This document shows positions 46,389 through 60,052 of a stretch of DNA of 64,000 nucleotides, in pieces (within the stretch, counting starts at the first letter, position 1; each line of letters opens with the position of its first letter). The stretch is from Limonium bicolor (taxonomy: Eukaryota > Streptophyta > Magnoliopsida > Caryophyllales > Plumbaginaceae), in assembly GCA_023374045.1 (NCBI GenBank), contig CM041779.1:141195801-141259800 (forward strand), written 5' to 3'. The notes under the pieces are model-generated. The model did no database searches and was not told the DNA's origin. It saw nothing but the letters and a program-made list of their open reading frames with translations. Both the position numbers and the translations under genes were made by a program.

Positions 46389-48363
46389 AAACTTAAGTGT
46401 TTAAGATGTTCTAAGGGGATTTAATGACTAAGGAAGTACTAGGAAGTTTTAGAGGTTGTCTTGATGAAAAAGGGGTGAGATAAAGTGTTTTAATGACTTA
46501 TAATGACTTAGGCATTACTGTGAAGGATTTAGGAATCAAGAGAATGTATTTGAGTATTTAGGACTTAGGCAAATGTTGGTAAACAACTAGGAAGGAAAAA
46601 AGGTGTTGATGAATGGAAGCTTAAGCTTGTGAAGGAACTTTAAGTAAATGCATAAAAGAGTTTTAGATGGTGGAAGATGCTTGGGAGATGATGTTATAGT
46701 GGTGGGGAAACATTTGGCATAGTGGTTACATTAGGTATGAACCACCACCTAGAAACCTAGTGGGAAATGATACAAGTGTTGGCATGGTTACAAGGAAAAT
46801 GCATAATGATTAAGGTGGATGTTGGTGAGTGATTTAAAGTGTTTAGTGGTTGGCTTAAGGTGTATTTGAAGTGCCCAAATGAGGTTATAACATATTAGGA
46901 TATATGAGGAGAAGTTTGGAGTTGAAAGAGAATTTAGAAACAAGGTTCTGGAGCCGACCGACCTTAGGGACCGGACCTGCAAGGTCGGTCGAGCTCAGTT
47001 TACACTGCTGGAGAAAGTTTCTAGAACCGACCAAACTTGGGGACCGGACTTACAAGTTCGGTCGGGCTTGTATTTTGTGAAGGAATTAAGTCTCTGGAAC
47101 GGACCGACCTTGGGACCGGACTTGCGAGGTCGGTCATGCCTAGAATTTTGTGCGGGAATTAGTCTCTGGATTCGACCGAACATAGGACCGGACTTGACAA
47201 GTTCGGTCGAGCTCAAATTTCCCTCGGGGAAAACTCTCGGGAATGGACCGACCTTGGGGACCGGACTTGCAAGGTCGGTCGGGGTAGAATTTTCAAACGG
47301 TAATATGTTCTAGAATGGACCGACCTTGGGTAAGGTCGGTCGGTAAGTTCGGTCGAGCCTAAAACATAAAAAAAAAGAAATTTTAAATTCTAAGGAGGAT
47401 AATTGGTAATAAGGTATGCCATTGGTAGGGTAGTAATGATTAGGACCCTAAGAACCTAAGGGATTAAGTTAAGTTAAGTAAGAACCTTAATGTTTAAAAA
47501 GATTAAGTTTAAATGGGTAAGTGGTAAGGACTTAAGAGGATATTCATCGGGAATCTTTAGGGATTAAGTGAGTTAAGTGAGGTGCAAATAACTAATGGCC
47601 TAAAAATGAATCAATGTTTTAGGTTTCTGAATTGGGACCCCGGAGAAGGTTAAACCAACGACGATCGACGGTGAACGGTACAATCTTTCTTGTGACCTGC
47701 TTGCTAACGAGGTGTCCCTCGGCTTGTGTGCTATCTGTTAATTGCTATGACTAAAACCAGATAAAGCATGCAACCGGTTATATTTGTTCTCGTTGTGTAT
47801 GTGTTATCTTTGCACTAACCCGCGAGAATTGAGATTGCTACTAACCAAGTTTAGTACTTCCTGAGTTAAGAATAAGAGTTAAGTTTTGGTGGTTGTTGGT
47901 TAATGCCCGTTAAGGCTTAGCTAGCACATGGTGATTAAGATTTCTACTAACTGGAACTTGAGTGAGGAAACCCGGGACCGAACTCCGGTCATGCATGCTA
48001 AGGAAAGGGGGACGGTATCTGAATCAGAACCGCCCTCCGCTTAAGGACTTGTCTTCGGACTTGTAGCCTAGGGCCGGTTGCCGGCTCAGCTATGCTGGAC
48101 TCCCGTCCAGAGTAGGTGGCATTAAGATGGTGCGGTGGGATCACCTAATAGTCCCGGTTCGAATTAAGCTACAACCATTCCCTTCCAGGAACGGTTTGTA
48201 TACTGAGATTAAGTTGAGATTAAGATTAAGGTAATGTAAGGAACTGAGATTAAGGAAATCAGGACTGAGGAGGGGGTTACTAACCCACTTGATAAGGGGA
48301 CGCTTGAGTAGTTCATTGTTTGTGAACTATGCATGTTCATCTGTGGATTATTGTTATTGCACT
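46389..48363 (+). repeat. B', internal fragment of a B-like LTR
   Basis: It starts abruptly at the level of B position 40021 and stays recognisably similar (roughly 90% by eye at the start). It carries its own hairpin array at 46955-47355 and ends where element D is inserted. The terminal double hairpin is absent, being beyond the D insertion. It is probably the remnant of an element fused to A by deletion. Confidence 0.8.
46955..47355. repeat. GACCGACCTTG/CAAGGTCGGTC hairpin array of B'
   Basis: Five to six units of GACCGACCTTGGGGACCGG with CTTGCAAGGTCGGTCGG, some with the variant GACCGAAC and GTTCGGTC. Each is preceded by TCTGGAA or TCTAGAA. The stem differs from B by paired changes (CCC/GGG to CCTTG/CAAGG). 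Confidence 0.85.
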
Positions 48364-48721
48364 TGTAACACCCCATCCAACAACAAACACACTTAACAAC
48401 AAACTGCAGCGGAAGGCAAACTTCAATACATTACTTAACTTCTTGGTGTTACGCGTCGTTAACCACCCGCGTGGCTAACAAGGCTAATACATATACATTG
48501 TACCGGTCTGATGGGCTAAATTCTCGAGCGACTACACATTACTATCCTTTTCCATTAACAACAACAACCACATACACCTTTCAACTGTACCGAGTATTCA
48601 CAAACTGATGCCGATAACAATCTCGGTCTTACTACACCTACTGTACATGTGCAACTTAAAAGATTACCCATGTACAACGACTACCCTGTCCTATTCTCGA
48701 ACGGCTTCCAGCTCTCTGTAC

Positions 48722-48777
48722 CTGAAATAGGAAAAGAAGAGAAAGGGTGGCCCCCAAGGGGCTCAGCACCTTTGCTG
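48722..48777 (-). promoter_or_regulatory. Double hairpin and CAG/GT site near the D LTR end
   Basis: In sense CAGCA-AAGG-TGCTG, then AGCCCC-TT-GGGGGC, a long pyrimidine run and TATTTCAG/GTACAG. It corresponds to 32425-32470 of A. Confidence 0.55.
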
Positions 48778-50287
48778 GTATGGTAATCCCGCAGCCCACA
48801 TGCTACCGGGCCACGCACAACTAATTGTCGTCTTAGCATGCGATTGATTATATTTAAATCATGCATGCAACTGTAAACACACAACACATAACATTTTGCC
48901 TCAATGGGCTCAACCAACGGATAATACATCCTTACTTGATAAGTCACTCATGGTATTCATTATCCCTAGAGTGTTCCTCCTCTAATGGAGCTACTTCCTC
49001 AATAGACGACACTTACCCTTAAATCGGGTTATCCTTAAACGCCTCTTATCACAAACTGGGATTCATTTCCATGATCCACACTCTCCATATCTTACAACAT
49101 ATAACATTCCTCACATAACAAAACATAACAACACTTCTCACGTTTCGACGTGCACTGATAACATCGCAATAGGAATTGCATTACAACAACATCACATAAC
49201 ATAACGGGAACGGTCCTCTTGGAACCGACCCAAACATAGCTAATTCACTGGTGAGCCTAGAGAATGATGTCACCCTCATGGTAAGCTCGTTATACAATAA
49301 CAACAACACTTATTACCGTCCTAATAGTCGGACGAGTAACTTAAGTTAACATGGTTCGGGTTTGGAGGCCCGAACACACCACACAAACACATGTTCCCCC
49401 TAAACCGATCATAAGTCAGAATAGCTAAGCTTTGGAATAAGCTAATGGGAGATCATAACCCGTGAGGGAAACAACCATAACAAAGAGAAGGGTAAGGCTA
49501 AGAAGGATACCCTCTCCCAAACAACGCGCGACCGGCCAAACCGGATTCCTCACCACTGTTAGTACATACTTACTTTTTGATATTAGTTAGAACCCCACTA
49601 TGGAGTCTATCACATCTACACACCATACAGTATTACAACTGGGTTAAACACACAAGGGAGATCCCTAAATTCATATACACATATCACACAATTAACACAC
49701 GCATAGCCGTGGTTAGAACGTCCCATAGTTCGGGTCGTTTACTCCGAATACCGAACTCTCATGTGATCCTAGACTTAGTTAACTAAGGTTAACACTTCTG
49801 AGGTTAAATGGTTTCGGAGTTGAGCACGCCACATAAATGAATTACTGTAAACTCATTACATGTTTTATCTTACAACGTGGCAAACATACAGGAAAACACA
49901 TTGGCATACAAGCCGGTGTAATCCGGTAGGACACAGGTTGCAAGAAAACCATACCTGTCACCGGAGTCCACTTTACCACGTCCACTTATGTTCCTCGAGC
50001 AATTCTCGAACAACTGATAACATTACATGTATTTTTATTAACATCGGGGTAACATGATTGTTTAAAGTCTAATGCTTATAACTTTTCCCCGTTAACTTAG
50101 TTGGATAACTTCACATTTTAACTTATTTTACCTTTACATTTTAATACAACTTTTCACTTACTTGATTGTCATTATAACCCACCTAATATGTCTTAAACAA
50201 CCTTATAACATCATTACCTAACAATCCCCATCATTACATATCATCTCATAACCTTAAACAAATTTTTTATTTTTTTTTACATACTTT

Positions 50288-50540
50288 GGGCCGTCCGACC
50301 CACCGTCCGACCCACAACTGGGTCGGACCGTTCCAGAAACTTTTCCCGTCTTTTAAATACACCTGTCCGACCCATGTCCGACCCAACCATCTGGGTCGGA
50401 CCATTCCAGAGACTTAGAACACACATGTCCGACCCATGTCCGACCCAAGACCTCTGGGTCGGACCATTCCAGAAACTCCAACCGGTGACTAAAACAGAGC
50501 TGTCCGACCCACCCTGGGTCGGACCACTGGGTCGGACAAC
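50288..50540. repeat. GTCCGACCC/GGGTCGGAC hairpin array of D
   Basis: Four units, each with one or two GTCCGACCCA arms, a short loop and TGGGTCGGACCATTCCAGA. The TCTGGAA side motif (in sense) is shared with B'. Confidence 0.85.
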
Positions 50541-53500
50541 ACCAGAAGTTGTCCAAAACTTGTCAAATTTTCTCCAAACTTTTCCTCAAGCCTCCTAATG
50601 TGTTCTAACATCTTTTGGCACATCAAACACACCTTTAGCCATATGCTTAACTCTTTAAATCACTCACCGAAACCATTTTATCATTCACAAATTTCTTACA
50701 AAATTCCTAGCACTTGGAATGTTTTCTCCTTAAGATTTCTAGGTGGTATTTCACCTATAATGACCACTATACCCAGGTGTTTCCTCTACACCTTAACATC
50801 ATCTCTCAAACTTCTTTTCTTACTACTAAATCTCCTTTTTCACATCTTACCTAAACATCACTTCTTCCTTGTACATCAACATTTCTAAACCTTTAACAAC
50901 CTTCTCCAAGACTTAAATACATTCTCAAAACACACATTGAATCCCTAGAACTTCCAAGATAACACCTAAATCCTTGCATCACTCTAAATCACCTTAATAC
51001 ATGTTTTCTTCTCAAGTAAAACATTTGTTCACCTTTCACACTTCCTAGTTCGCCAAAACCATTCAAAACACTTAGAACTTCTTACACATTTTCCCAAATT
51101 TGGCCATAGCTTCTCTTGTATATACTCACATCCAAACACTTAGGTTTTTACCTTATTTCATTCAAGAACACCTAAAATCCATCAAACACATTTTATACAC
51201 AAGACTTCACCAAATTTACACTACATCACAATATAGTGCACAATTTAAATTGCTTGGCACTTAGGCCCTTAAATAACATGGCTCTTAGGCCCTTAAATAA
51301 CATAAACCTTAAACACTGAATTTCCACAATATATAAGCCTTTGACCTGCAATTACACACACCAAGACATATGTTCTTTTACTAGTCTCCTTGAGAACACT
51401 TTACTAAGTCATTCACCATTTGCTCTTTAGGTAGTTTTAACAAGCATTATAAGCTCATTTCTCCTAAGGCATTAAACCACATTGAGATAACATATTTACC
51501 TCTTTTCCTCACAAACTTCTTTCTTATTTCCTTGTTTAAAAATCGGCTAAGCTTAGTTGCTTGTCAACTTCTAAACATTACACAAACAATGTGATGAGTA
51601 TTCAAGCTCCAAGCTTAATCTCATTATAAACCCTAGGTTTTACATTGTTTCAAAGAGCATTAAGATAGTTGTTTTACCTTGGTCTTTGAAGGGAATTGGA
51701 ATATCTATCAAGAGAGGACTCCACCAAGCCCTTGGAAGATTCAAATGAAGCTAAAACAAGCTAGGTAAAGACACCATGGTGAGGTGAATTTTCGGCCATG
51801 TACTAAAAGGAGAGGAAACTTGATTTTTCTTTGAGATTCCTTACCTAGAAGCAAAGGAGAACAATAACATGTGAAAAGGTGAGCTCAAGCTCCATCAATG
51901 GTGAATCTCACTTGGCAACCGAAATTGAGTTCTTGAAGAGCTTGATAAGTAGAAGTGTAGAGCTTGCTCCAACTACAATGGTGGTCTGGAATGAATTTGG
52001 ACCATGGAGCTAGGAGTTACAAGTGGTCAAGATGAAAACATGGTGGTGTTGGTGTTGCTGTAGCAGCTCGTACAAGAAGAGCAAGAAGGGAGGTTGGAGC
52101 GTGTGAAATGAAAGAAGGAAAGGAGAAATGAAGATAGACTTGCTTTAACAAGATATTTGTATTATAAGATAACTTTCTCCTTTTTACCTTCCTACCCTTC
52201 CTTTCCTTAATTGATTTTTACATGGTGGTGACTCACTTCATAAAAATCGGCCCCCATAGAAGAAGGGTATAATAGTCTTTGTTGACCACTTTAATTACTT
52301 ATCAACATATGTTACAAACTAGCTTATAAAAGTCACTATTCACAAAACAAGGCACATAGAAGTGAAAATTTTGATTTCCCATTGATATAGCCACCCAAAT
52401 GTGATACTATAGTCACATGTAAATTAAAGAGTAATGATGGACATTTAGCCATTCAAAACTCATTTATAAGACAAATTTTCAAAAACGTGCTTTAAGACTC
52501 CTTAAAGCACTTTTTGTGTTTTAACTTGTTTCAAGCTTGGTTTCTTTATAATTGATTTAATATGTTCATTAACATATAAATAAGGTATAGGTATGACCAT
52601 GAGGTCTTATACAATTTATCCCAAGCTTAGAGCACATTTTTTTGCTCTTATTGACTTTAAGGTATTTATTGTGTTTTGTTTGGTTTCATTGTCTACCAAA
52701 GTTTCCTAAGGACTTAATTAGCCTTATTAAATCATACCTGAATGTTATTAAGCCTTGGTAGGCTCTTTGGGTCCTAACCAGTTCGCTCATAGCTTATAGC
52801 ATGTTTTTGCTCAAACTGTGTCTTAGTGCTTTATTGCATTTACTATGGTTTAATTGTTCACTTGATGTCTCTAAGACCTTTTAGCCTTTACATACATATT
52901 TAGTATTTAAACAATGTATCAGGGTTTGGGGTATTTCAATCTACCCCCCTTAAAAGAACTTCGTCCTCGAAGTTCACATTTCCCACACATCATTAGATTA
53001 GAATACGGAGATTACTTATAGCCATAAAACTTCCACAGCCAAACACACTTCACATCACAACCTCGACTTAATGGTCCGGGTACATATATACATCCATACA
53101 TAACATAACATATTCACTTGATAAACTCGGACTCAATGGTCCGGGTATCTTAACAAATTTACACATACATAACAACCCTTAGACTCTCTGGTCTTGGGTA
53201 ACATAAGAACATTTAGACACATAAGTCTCGATAACCTAACAGCCTTTAGACACATAGGTCTATGTAACACAACACATTTAGACTCATAGGTCTGATAGCA
53301 TACACTTTTGGAACTCAAGGTCAAAATAATATTTATTACACATACCACACAACTTGTCATGCATGTATAGCAATCAAAAATATCTTTGATATACACTGTG
53401 ATCCCGCAGAACCCGGTCGCGATGGACACCTTCTGGTCCCCGTTCCTTTGGGAGGTCAAAACAATCACTTAAATTAAAATTTTTTCCTTGTGAGGCTAAG

Positions 53501-54231
53501 TAAGAAACTTTAATCATGTAAAGTATCTATCGACGTTTTATTAATACCAATTCAAAATCCTTTTTGAAAACACATACAACTCCAGTCAACTTATGTCTTT
53601 GCTTCTTTTCTTAGCGTGGTTATTTGTGACCACTTATAGGGAAGCTTCAAGAATCATCCAACCCTGATGTGATCAGCATCAGTGTTGAACTATCCTTCCA
53701 CCCCAATTTGTGTTTCGGCTTCCCTTGATCACATGCAAATCAGTTCCACTTTCCCACTTCATTTTTCAAGCATCAAATAATCACTCGCATTTCCAATTTT
53801 CTCTTTAAATCATTCTAGTCATGATCATAACATCTCCAAGGGATAGAACTCCGTCTATCAGTTATTTCCATACACTTTAATGTTGTTACCTAGGGAAATC
53901 TTATTCTCACTAGGTTCTATGTCGGTACCATGCCCTTTCATGAATCACTATATAATATATATATACACATATATTTTATCAAAATACAACACACCGTTTC
54001 ACATTTATACACTGTCGGGGTTTTGTTCCCCGGGATTTTCTCTACTCCCACACTTGTACTATCACACACAATTGTTAACAAATACACACACTTATCACAA
54101 TGGTATTCGCATCTTCTGTGCGCAATTACCACAATTAAACCATGAATGAATGCGTATGTTTACATAACACACACACCAATCATCAAAACAAATTATTTTG
54201 TGCTATGACACAACATAAATCACGTACACTT

Positions 54232-54290
54232 GTACGGTAATACACACTAAGTGGTTTTGCGTACGGTAATACACACTAAGTGGTTTTGCG
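54232..54290. repeat. 29-bp tandem duplication beside the D internal polypurine tract
   Basis: Two exact copies of a unit starting TACGGTAATACACACTAAG and ending TTTTGCG, directly adjoining GCTCTACCCCCC. Confidence 0.9.
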
Positions 54291-54291
54291 C

Positions 54292-54327
54292 TCTACCCCC
54301 CTTAAAAGGGATTACGCCCACGTAATC
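54292..54327 (-). promoter_or_regulatory. Internal hairpin plus upstream polypurine tract of D
   Basis: In sense GATTACG-TGGG-CGTAATC followed by CCTTTTAAGGGGGGTAGAG, the same as in A. Confidence 0.65.
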
Positions 54328-55281
54328 AATCACTAAACATCGGTTTTAAGGTTCTACCGTCGTGAAGTGTTTTAACTTTCACGCGGTCGATTATAGAATG
54401 GATTCTGATTAGTGGATCTTAACCATATTGGCGGTTTAGTCCCTAAACCAAGAATTCTCATTGGAGTTTGTTTAACTCTTAGTTGGTTTCGATTCTGGCC
54501 TGTTTGGCTTCTAGGCATTAATAATTACCATTCTCTCATGTTCACCATGTACATGCAACACTTGAATCACTGGCTCACTAGTTTCTGCTGCGAAACTCTA
54601 ATAACTATAGAGCTTAATTGCCCCATTTGTTATTCTTACAGTATTGTCATCCCCAATTGTCACCTCATCTTGGTAACAATGGCTTCTCAACCGACGCGTG
54701 GTATCTCTTACCGTTAGCGAATTCGATGAGTTATAAACTTTCTATCCACTTCCATAACAATTTACTGTGTAATACAGCTTATGTATTTCACAATGATTGA
54801 CTTGTTCCCTTCCGACTTACTGTCGGTTGAGATTGAGCTACTACCTAGTGTGTAGTGCTCTCTCAGCTATTTACAACATTGGGGTATATTCCATACAGAT
54901 ATTTGGCAGTTAGTGCTGCTATAGTCACTTGCTGTTAATCATGTCTCCACATTTGGTTTTGTACAAGTACTCCTTTATGGTGCGGCCTTGCATTTCCTAT
55001 GCATCGGCCATTATAACATTATTCCTCTATATTAACATGTTTCCAATTCCTAGCTATCCCACCTATCATTACTGCGCAAGTGCAATACCAAACCTCAGTC
55101 ATACAGAGTGCAGAGGCGTAAACTCTTGACAGTAAATCCCTTATGCGATTCGCCATGGAATTCACACTGAGTTCCTCATCACACAGTACCTACCACTGGC
55201 TTATTGCCCAGTCTGTTTAACATCGCTTATCTTGCATCTCTACTGGTTTAACTCATAACTGGTCTTATCTGTTACATTATC

Positions 55282-58200
55282 TGTAATCCCCCAACCCGAA
55301 ATCCAATAAACTGAACGGCGATCACTCCCAAATAAAATACAACTGCAGCGGAAATAAATACAACAACCGGGCGGTATTACAATGCCGTTGGCCACCCTTG
55401 TGACCAACAAGGCTAAGTCCAAATACAATCCTCAAATGTCACGGTCTGGAATACAGATACAACCCGAGATACTAGGAATCAAACTCAAAGTAAAACTGAA
55501 ATAAAATAATCTAATAGAACTCCCAAAGCTTGGTCTACCCCACCTACACTCGTGTGGTAATCTCTCAACTTCAGGTACCTGAAAAATGGGGGTGCCCCCA
55601 AAGGGGCTCAGCAAACAATGCTGGTATGGAAAACGTGCAGCCCATCGTCTACCGGGCCACACCAACTACTTTGTCGAACACATGCAGTTCATTTTTATAA
55701 AGCTGTAAACAAGCATAGTCTGATAATAACAAGTATCCATACAAGGACAATAATGTCACATAGAACAAGACACAGAAGGTCGAGTTAGCTGAACTGAAAT
55801 TCTTTACTGATAGTCGGTCCACACAATGGGACTGACCGTTATAACTGAATATCTGAAATAGTGGAGGTATAGTGACCTCGTTATAAGAAAGGTTGGGTAT
55901 AAAAACCCCAGGAGATAACGTAGTTAAACCCTGAACTGAATGGCGTGGGAAATAAGAACCCACTAGAGGAATAAAGTCTTCCTCGAACTGAAGGGCATTT
56001 GAATCCCGGAAGGAATAAAGTCTTCCTCCCAACTGAATGTTCCGTCGCGACGTAGTAGGAGACGACCTGAGACAGGTACAACTCCTCTAGCATGCATGGC
56101 CAGATCCAACTGGGCTCCTCAATCTCGAAGTATATAATTGTTAAGTGTCATATAAAGACGTTAAACAGAACACAATGTGTATTGTCAATTATCACGTTTA
56201 GGATAATGACGTTTGTTATAAAGTGAAGTTAGTGAGAGACTTGAGTACAAGTCCTCGGTATACTGAAACGCAGGTATTTAATCCACTGGTATAGTAGTGT
56301 TTGTATGCGTGGGACATACACGTGTAGTCAGCAACATCACGCACATAAAATACCACAGTGTGCAAGAGTAAAACAACAGTTTACATTAATTATCTTGGTC
56401 GTTATTTCAAACAACAGATAGCACACAAGCCGGTAATCCGTTAGAAAACAGGTTGCAAGAATCCCATACCGTTCACCGTAGACTGTACTTGTAAATTCCC
56501 GGTCAACGTCTGGTCAAACAAAGTCCTAGAATAGGATTAACTGAGAGGGTTAATTTATGTTACCCTTATATAATGATTCTATTGAATCTTTTAACAAATC
56601 TCGTATTTGTTATTTCATGTGAGGTTTATTTCTTTTAATTACCTCATGATTTATGTATAACTTATTTGTTATTCCTTTTTGATTTATTTATAAATCCTTT
56701 AATGTACATATATGTATTTATATATTCATGTACTATATTTGTTTTTATTCCAATTGTCTAGGTGATATAACAACTTGTAATATCTTGACTATATTTTATA
56801 TGTCATACATGGACATTAAAATTCTTATAGTTTCTATTATTCTTCTTTTAACCATAAATAATATTTATTGGTTACCTTTAGATTCCTTATAACTATAAAG
56901 CCATAGTTCTAATTCCATAATTCCTTTAATCAAAATTCTTTCTTCTAAATCCTCCAAATATCCATATAGGACCTATATTTATTTAAATCTAAATTCTTAA
57001 ACTTATATTTCGGTTATTTACAAAACAACCACATTAATTCATAAACTTTACATTTAAATTCTAATCTCTTTAATAACTATTTTAATTCCTTATTTATTAA
57101 ATCAAAACTACCATAATACTTTTGGTACATAATTTAAATATTATAACTTTCGAAAATTACATCTTAGCCCCTCAAAATCTCGGCATGTTAATATACTTTA
57201 TATTTGCAATTAACCACAAAATCTTATAATCTTTACATAATGTCTTATAAACTATAGTTTTAATTTTAATTCTCCATAAATGCTGAATATATATTAAATT
57301 CTTAAATTACCAAACTAACCCCAAATTCGGCTTTGGTCTTGAACTTTCCATTAATTACATTTTCACCCCAAAACTTATAATAGTACTTAATAACTTATAA
57401 ACTATAGTTTAAATATTAATTCCTAAAATTTCGAAAGTGAACTAATATTCTCTTAATTATGAATTCGCCACTATTAATACCAAACTTTCATAACAACTTT
57501 TATAAATTACATAATAGCCCAAAACTTTATAAAAGTTATTTTAAAGCTTGTTTAAATTATCTAAAATTCATAAACTTAATTCCTAACCTTATATTATATT
57601 AATTACACCAAACACCCCTTAGCTCTCGGTTTTTCAATAAGCACTAAACTTTGTAAAAATTACATTTAATCCACATAACTTAATTAATTAGCCATTTAAC
57701 ACTAATAAATATTTTTAACTCACCAAACTTTATGATATAAATTTATATACCTAAGTAGCTCATTAAAACTTATTTATCAAGTAGAACATTCGGCCATAAT
57801 TTAAATGAGACCTTATGTTATATAAAAGTGGATTTATATGTCTAAATAATTATAAATAAATTCATAGGAGTCATATAACTCATGTATAAATTATTGTAAT
57901 GTCTTATATAAATTCTAGCTCAAAATAAGCATTTTTGCCTCTTGACTTTCGGCCTAAATTTATGTAACATAAAAATTTGTGACACAAAAATGTGTCTTAA
58001 GGTAAATATTTTCTATATATGTTATAGTTATATTTTTGGCATATAACCATATAGTTTCGGTTTATATAACCTAGGAGGTGTACATAATTTTTGTACAATT
58101 TTTAGAAGCTTAACAAAGCTTATAACATAAGGATTTATATAGTAAACTTACTTCTTAACAAAGGTGGTTAAGTGCTTGAACTTCTTCTTGAATCTCCAAG

Positions 58201-60036
58201 CTTTCTCCTAGGTAAACTTGATGCTCCTCTTCGGTTTTATGCAAGAGGTGAAGGTGTTTAGGAGTTAGATCTTGAATAAAGATCTTAAGTAGATTTGGAA
58301 GTAGTTTTACAAGACTTTACCTTAGACTTTGCTCCTTATAATTTCGGCACTCCTAAGGTAGGTGAAGAACAAGTTTTCCTTCTTCATCAAAATGAAGAAA
58401 AAGAGACTTAGAAGAGTAGAACTTGGTTACACATAAAAATGTGCTTTAAGGATTTTCAAGCTTTAAAACCTACCTTGAGATGCTCCTTGGTTTAATGTTG
58501 GTTTGGACAATCTCCTTGGAGAACTAAATGAAGCCGAACACACCTTGTTATGCTAGGAAGAGTTTGCTTCAAGACTTGCCAAGAAATGCTAGGAATTTAC
58601 CTTAAAGATGAAGATAGAAGTTAAAACTCCATTAATGGACTTAAGAGCTTCAAAGGAAGAAGATGAAGCTAGAAGAGAGGAGGGAGCTTACCTAAACCGT
58701 GGATGAAGAGGGCAAGGAAGAAAGTGAGACTAGCTCACGTAAATGCAAAGGATTTGGAATTGATTTTGTTTTGTCAATTTTTAATGTCAAATGACATACT
58801 TTTTCCTTAGTTTATTCATGGTTATTGGCTCAATAAATGCCTCCTTTCCAGCATGAAATCGGCCATGAGGTGACAAGCAAGAGTTGGAAGACAATATGCT
58901 GAAGACAAGGTAAGAAAAGGTAGTATTCCTTTGATTTTTCAAGTTATAACTTGTCTTCTTCCTCTCTTGTATATGGACGATTTTAGGGACTGAATGGAGC
59001 ATGTTGATCGGCATTAATGAGCTAAGACCAAGCATGTTAGGTCATTGAATTATAAGAATCAAAAGAAAGGAATCTAGATCTACTTTTTGCCTTTTTACAT
59101 TTTGTTTTCTTCCTAGCTCACATGGCCTTATTCTTCTGCATAATTTCGACAGCTATATCAAATGAGACCTACATACTTAGACATTAAGTAATATAACACA
59201 TGGGAAGGTGAGTCACCATGTTCTATGCTTTTTAAACTTTTAATGCAATTTTATACTAGTTTTTGCCTTAAAATCGGCCCCTATAGAGAGCCTTGTTGAC
59301 TAGTCACACCAACTGATTTAGAAGGTCATTTTAACCCTTTTTAATTACCAATTCGTGGCATGTCAAAAACTACAAGGTAATTGCGTAAAACGCATTTTCG
59401 TGACACCCGAAGGTGTGTTTTTGTGCTCTAAGGAAATTTTGGGAAACCAATTGTTCTTATGAGTTCCAAGTGTTTGTAAACACTTATTATAGTAAATAAA
59501 CATATACTAAGATGTTACATTGAGTTATATGGGGTTATATCAACCCGTGACATAATTTACGGGCCATCGGGACACTCCCGGGCCAAAAGGAGCGCTAAGA
59601 AATCCTCCTTTGGTTTTTGCTGAATTTTGAGAAACCACTTCGTGGGTTCTCTTTAGAATGATAAATAATGATGTTAGGAACTCTAGGAATTAATTTTATA
59701 GGAGTTCGTGCCACCTCGGCACTCCTCCGGACTTTTCGTGCTTTAAGGAGCTGTGAGCACTCCCGAGCATTTTGCGTATTTGACTGAATATAGCTTAGGG
59801 AATATATTTGTATATTCATATAATAATTGTATGACCATTTAGTTTGAATATTAGAGGGTCATACAAGGTCATGTTTGACCATATGCTTCTAAGGCGTTTT
59901 AGCGTTTATGGTGAAACGACTGTTTTTACGTAACGTTTTCATGCATGGGTTTGCATGCGTACGTGAAATGATTTATATTTGGATTATATTCCAATAAATA
60001 ATGATTAATAATATTATTTAGATTTGGGGTATTTCA
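55282..60036 (-). repeat. 3' LTR of element C (4.8 kb)
   Basis: On the plus strand TGTAATCCCCC to GGGGTATTTCA. Left flank TTATC is the presumptive target site; its partner lies outside the window. A double hairpin lies at 55594-55623 with TTTTTCAG/GTACCTG. The segment 56570-58100 is very AT-rich without genes. The segment 58140-58740 is leader-like, with AAGGTAAA or AGGTAGG sites. Short inverted GC-rich patches lie at 59555-59590. No long hairpin array of the A/B/D type is seen. The 127-codon ORF at 55649 is considered chance. Confidence 0.9.
55571..55623 (-). promoter_or_regulatory. Double hairpin and CAG/GT site near the C LTR end
   Basis: In sense CAGCA-TTGTT-TGCTG, then AGCCCC-TTT-GGGGGC, then CCCCATTTTTCAG/GTACC. 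It is the equivalent of the A, B and D modules. Confidence 0.55.
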
Positions 60037-60037
60037 A

Positions 60038-60052
60038 TCTACCCCCCTTAAA
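60038..60052 (-). promoter_or_regulatory. 3' polypurine tract of C
   Basis: In sense TTTAAGGGGGGTAGAT, adjoining the LTR; the inverted pair ACTTCG/CGAAGT lies just upstream in sense. Confidence 0.85.

Larger units (their letters stand above)
48364..52938 (-). repeat. 3' LTR of element D (4.6 kb)
   Basis: On the plus strand TGTAACACCCC to GGGGTATTTCA, followed by a reverse polypurine tract, which makes it a 3' LTR in sense. Left flank GCACT is the presumptive target site. It contains a double hairpin (48750-48777), a hairpin array (50288-50540), the acceptor-like GCAG/GTCAAAGGC near 51345 and a G-run CCGA core near 52248. ORFs at 48681-50888 are short and unconvincing. Confidence 0.9.
52939..55281 (-). 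mobile_element. Element D, 3' UTR and decayed pol, interrupted by C
   Basis: The polypurine tract lies at 52940-52952. A 3' UTR of about 1.35 kb follows, with repeats carrying small AGAC...GTCT inverted pairs (53160-53300) and CGGACTCAATGGTCCGGG units (53065-53150); a 111-codon ORF over these is low-complexity. Then come a 29-bp tandem duplication (54232-54290), the internal hairpin/purine module (54292-54327), and about 950 bp of unrecognisable pol-derived sequence that matches E near 55080. C splits D at 55281. Confidence 0.75.

Noticed and set aside
53133..53468. 111-codon ORF in the 3' UTR of D
   Set aside because: It spans short hairpin repeats (AGACACATAGGTCT type), which explains its repetitive composition.
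55649..56032. 127-codon minus-strand ORF in the C LTR
   Set aside because: No recognisable motif; it overlaps the region just inside the LTR terminal hairpin, and the other LTRs have no equivalent ORF.
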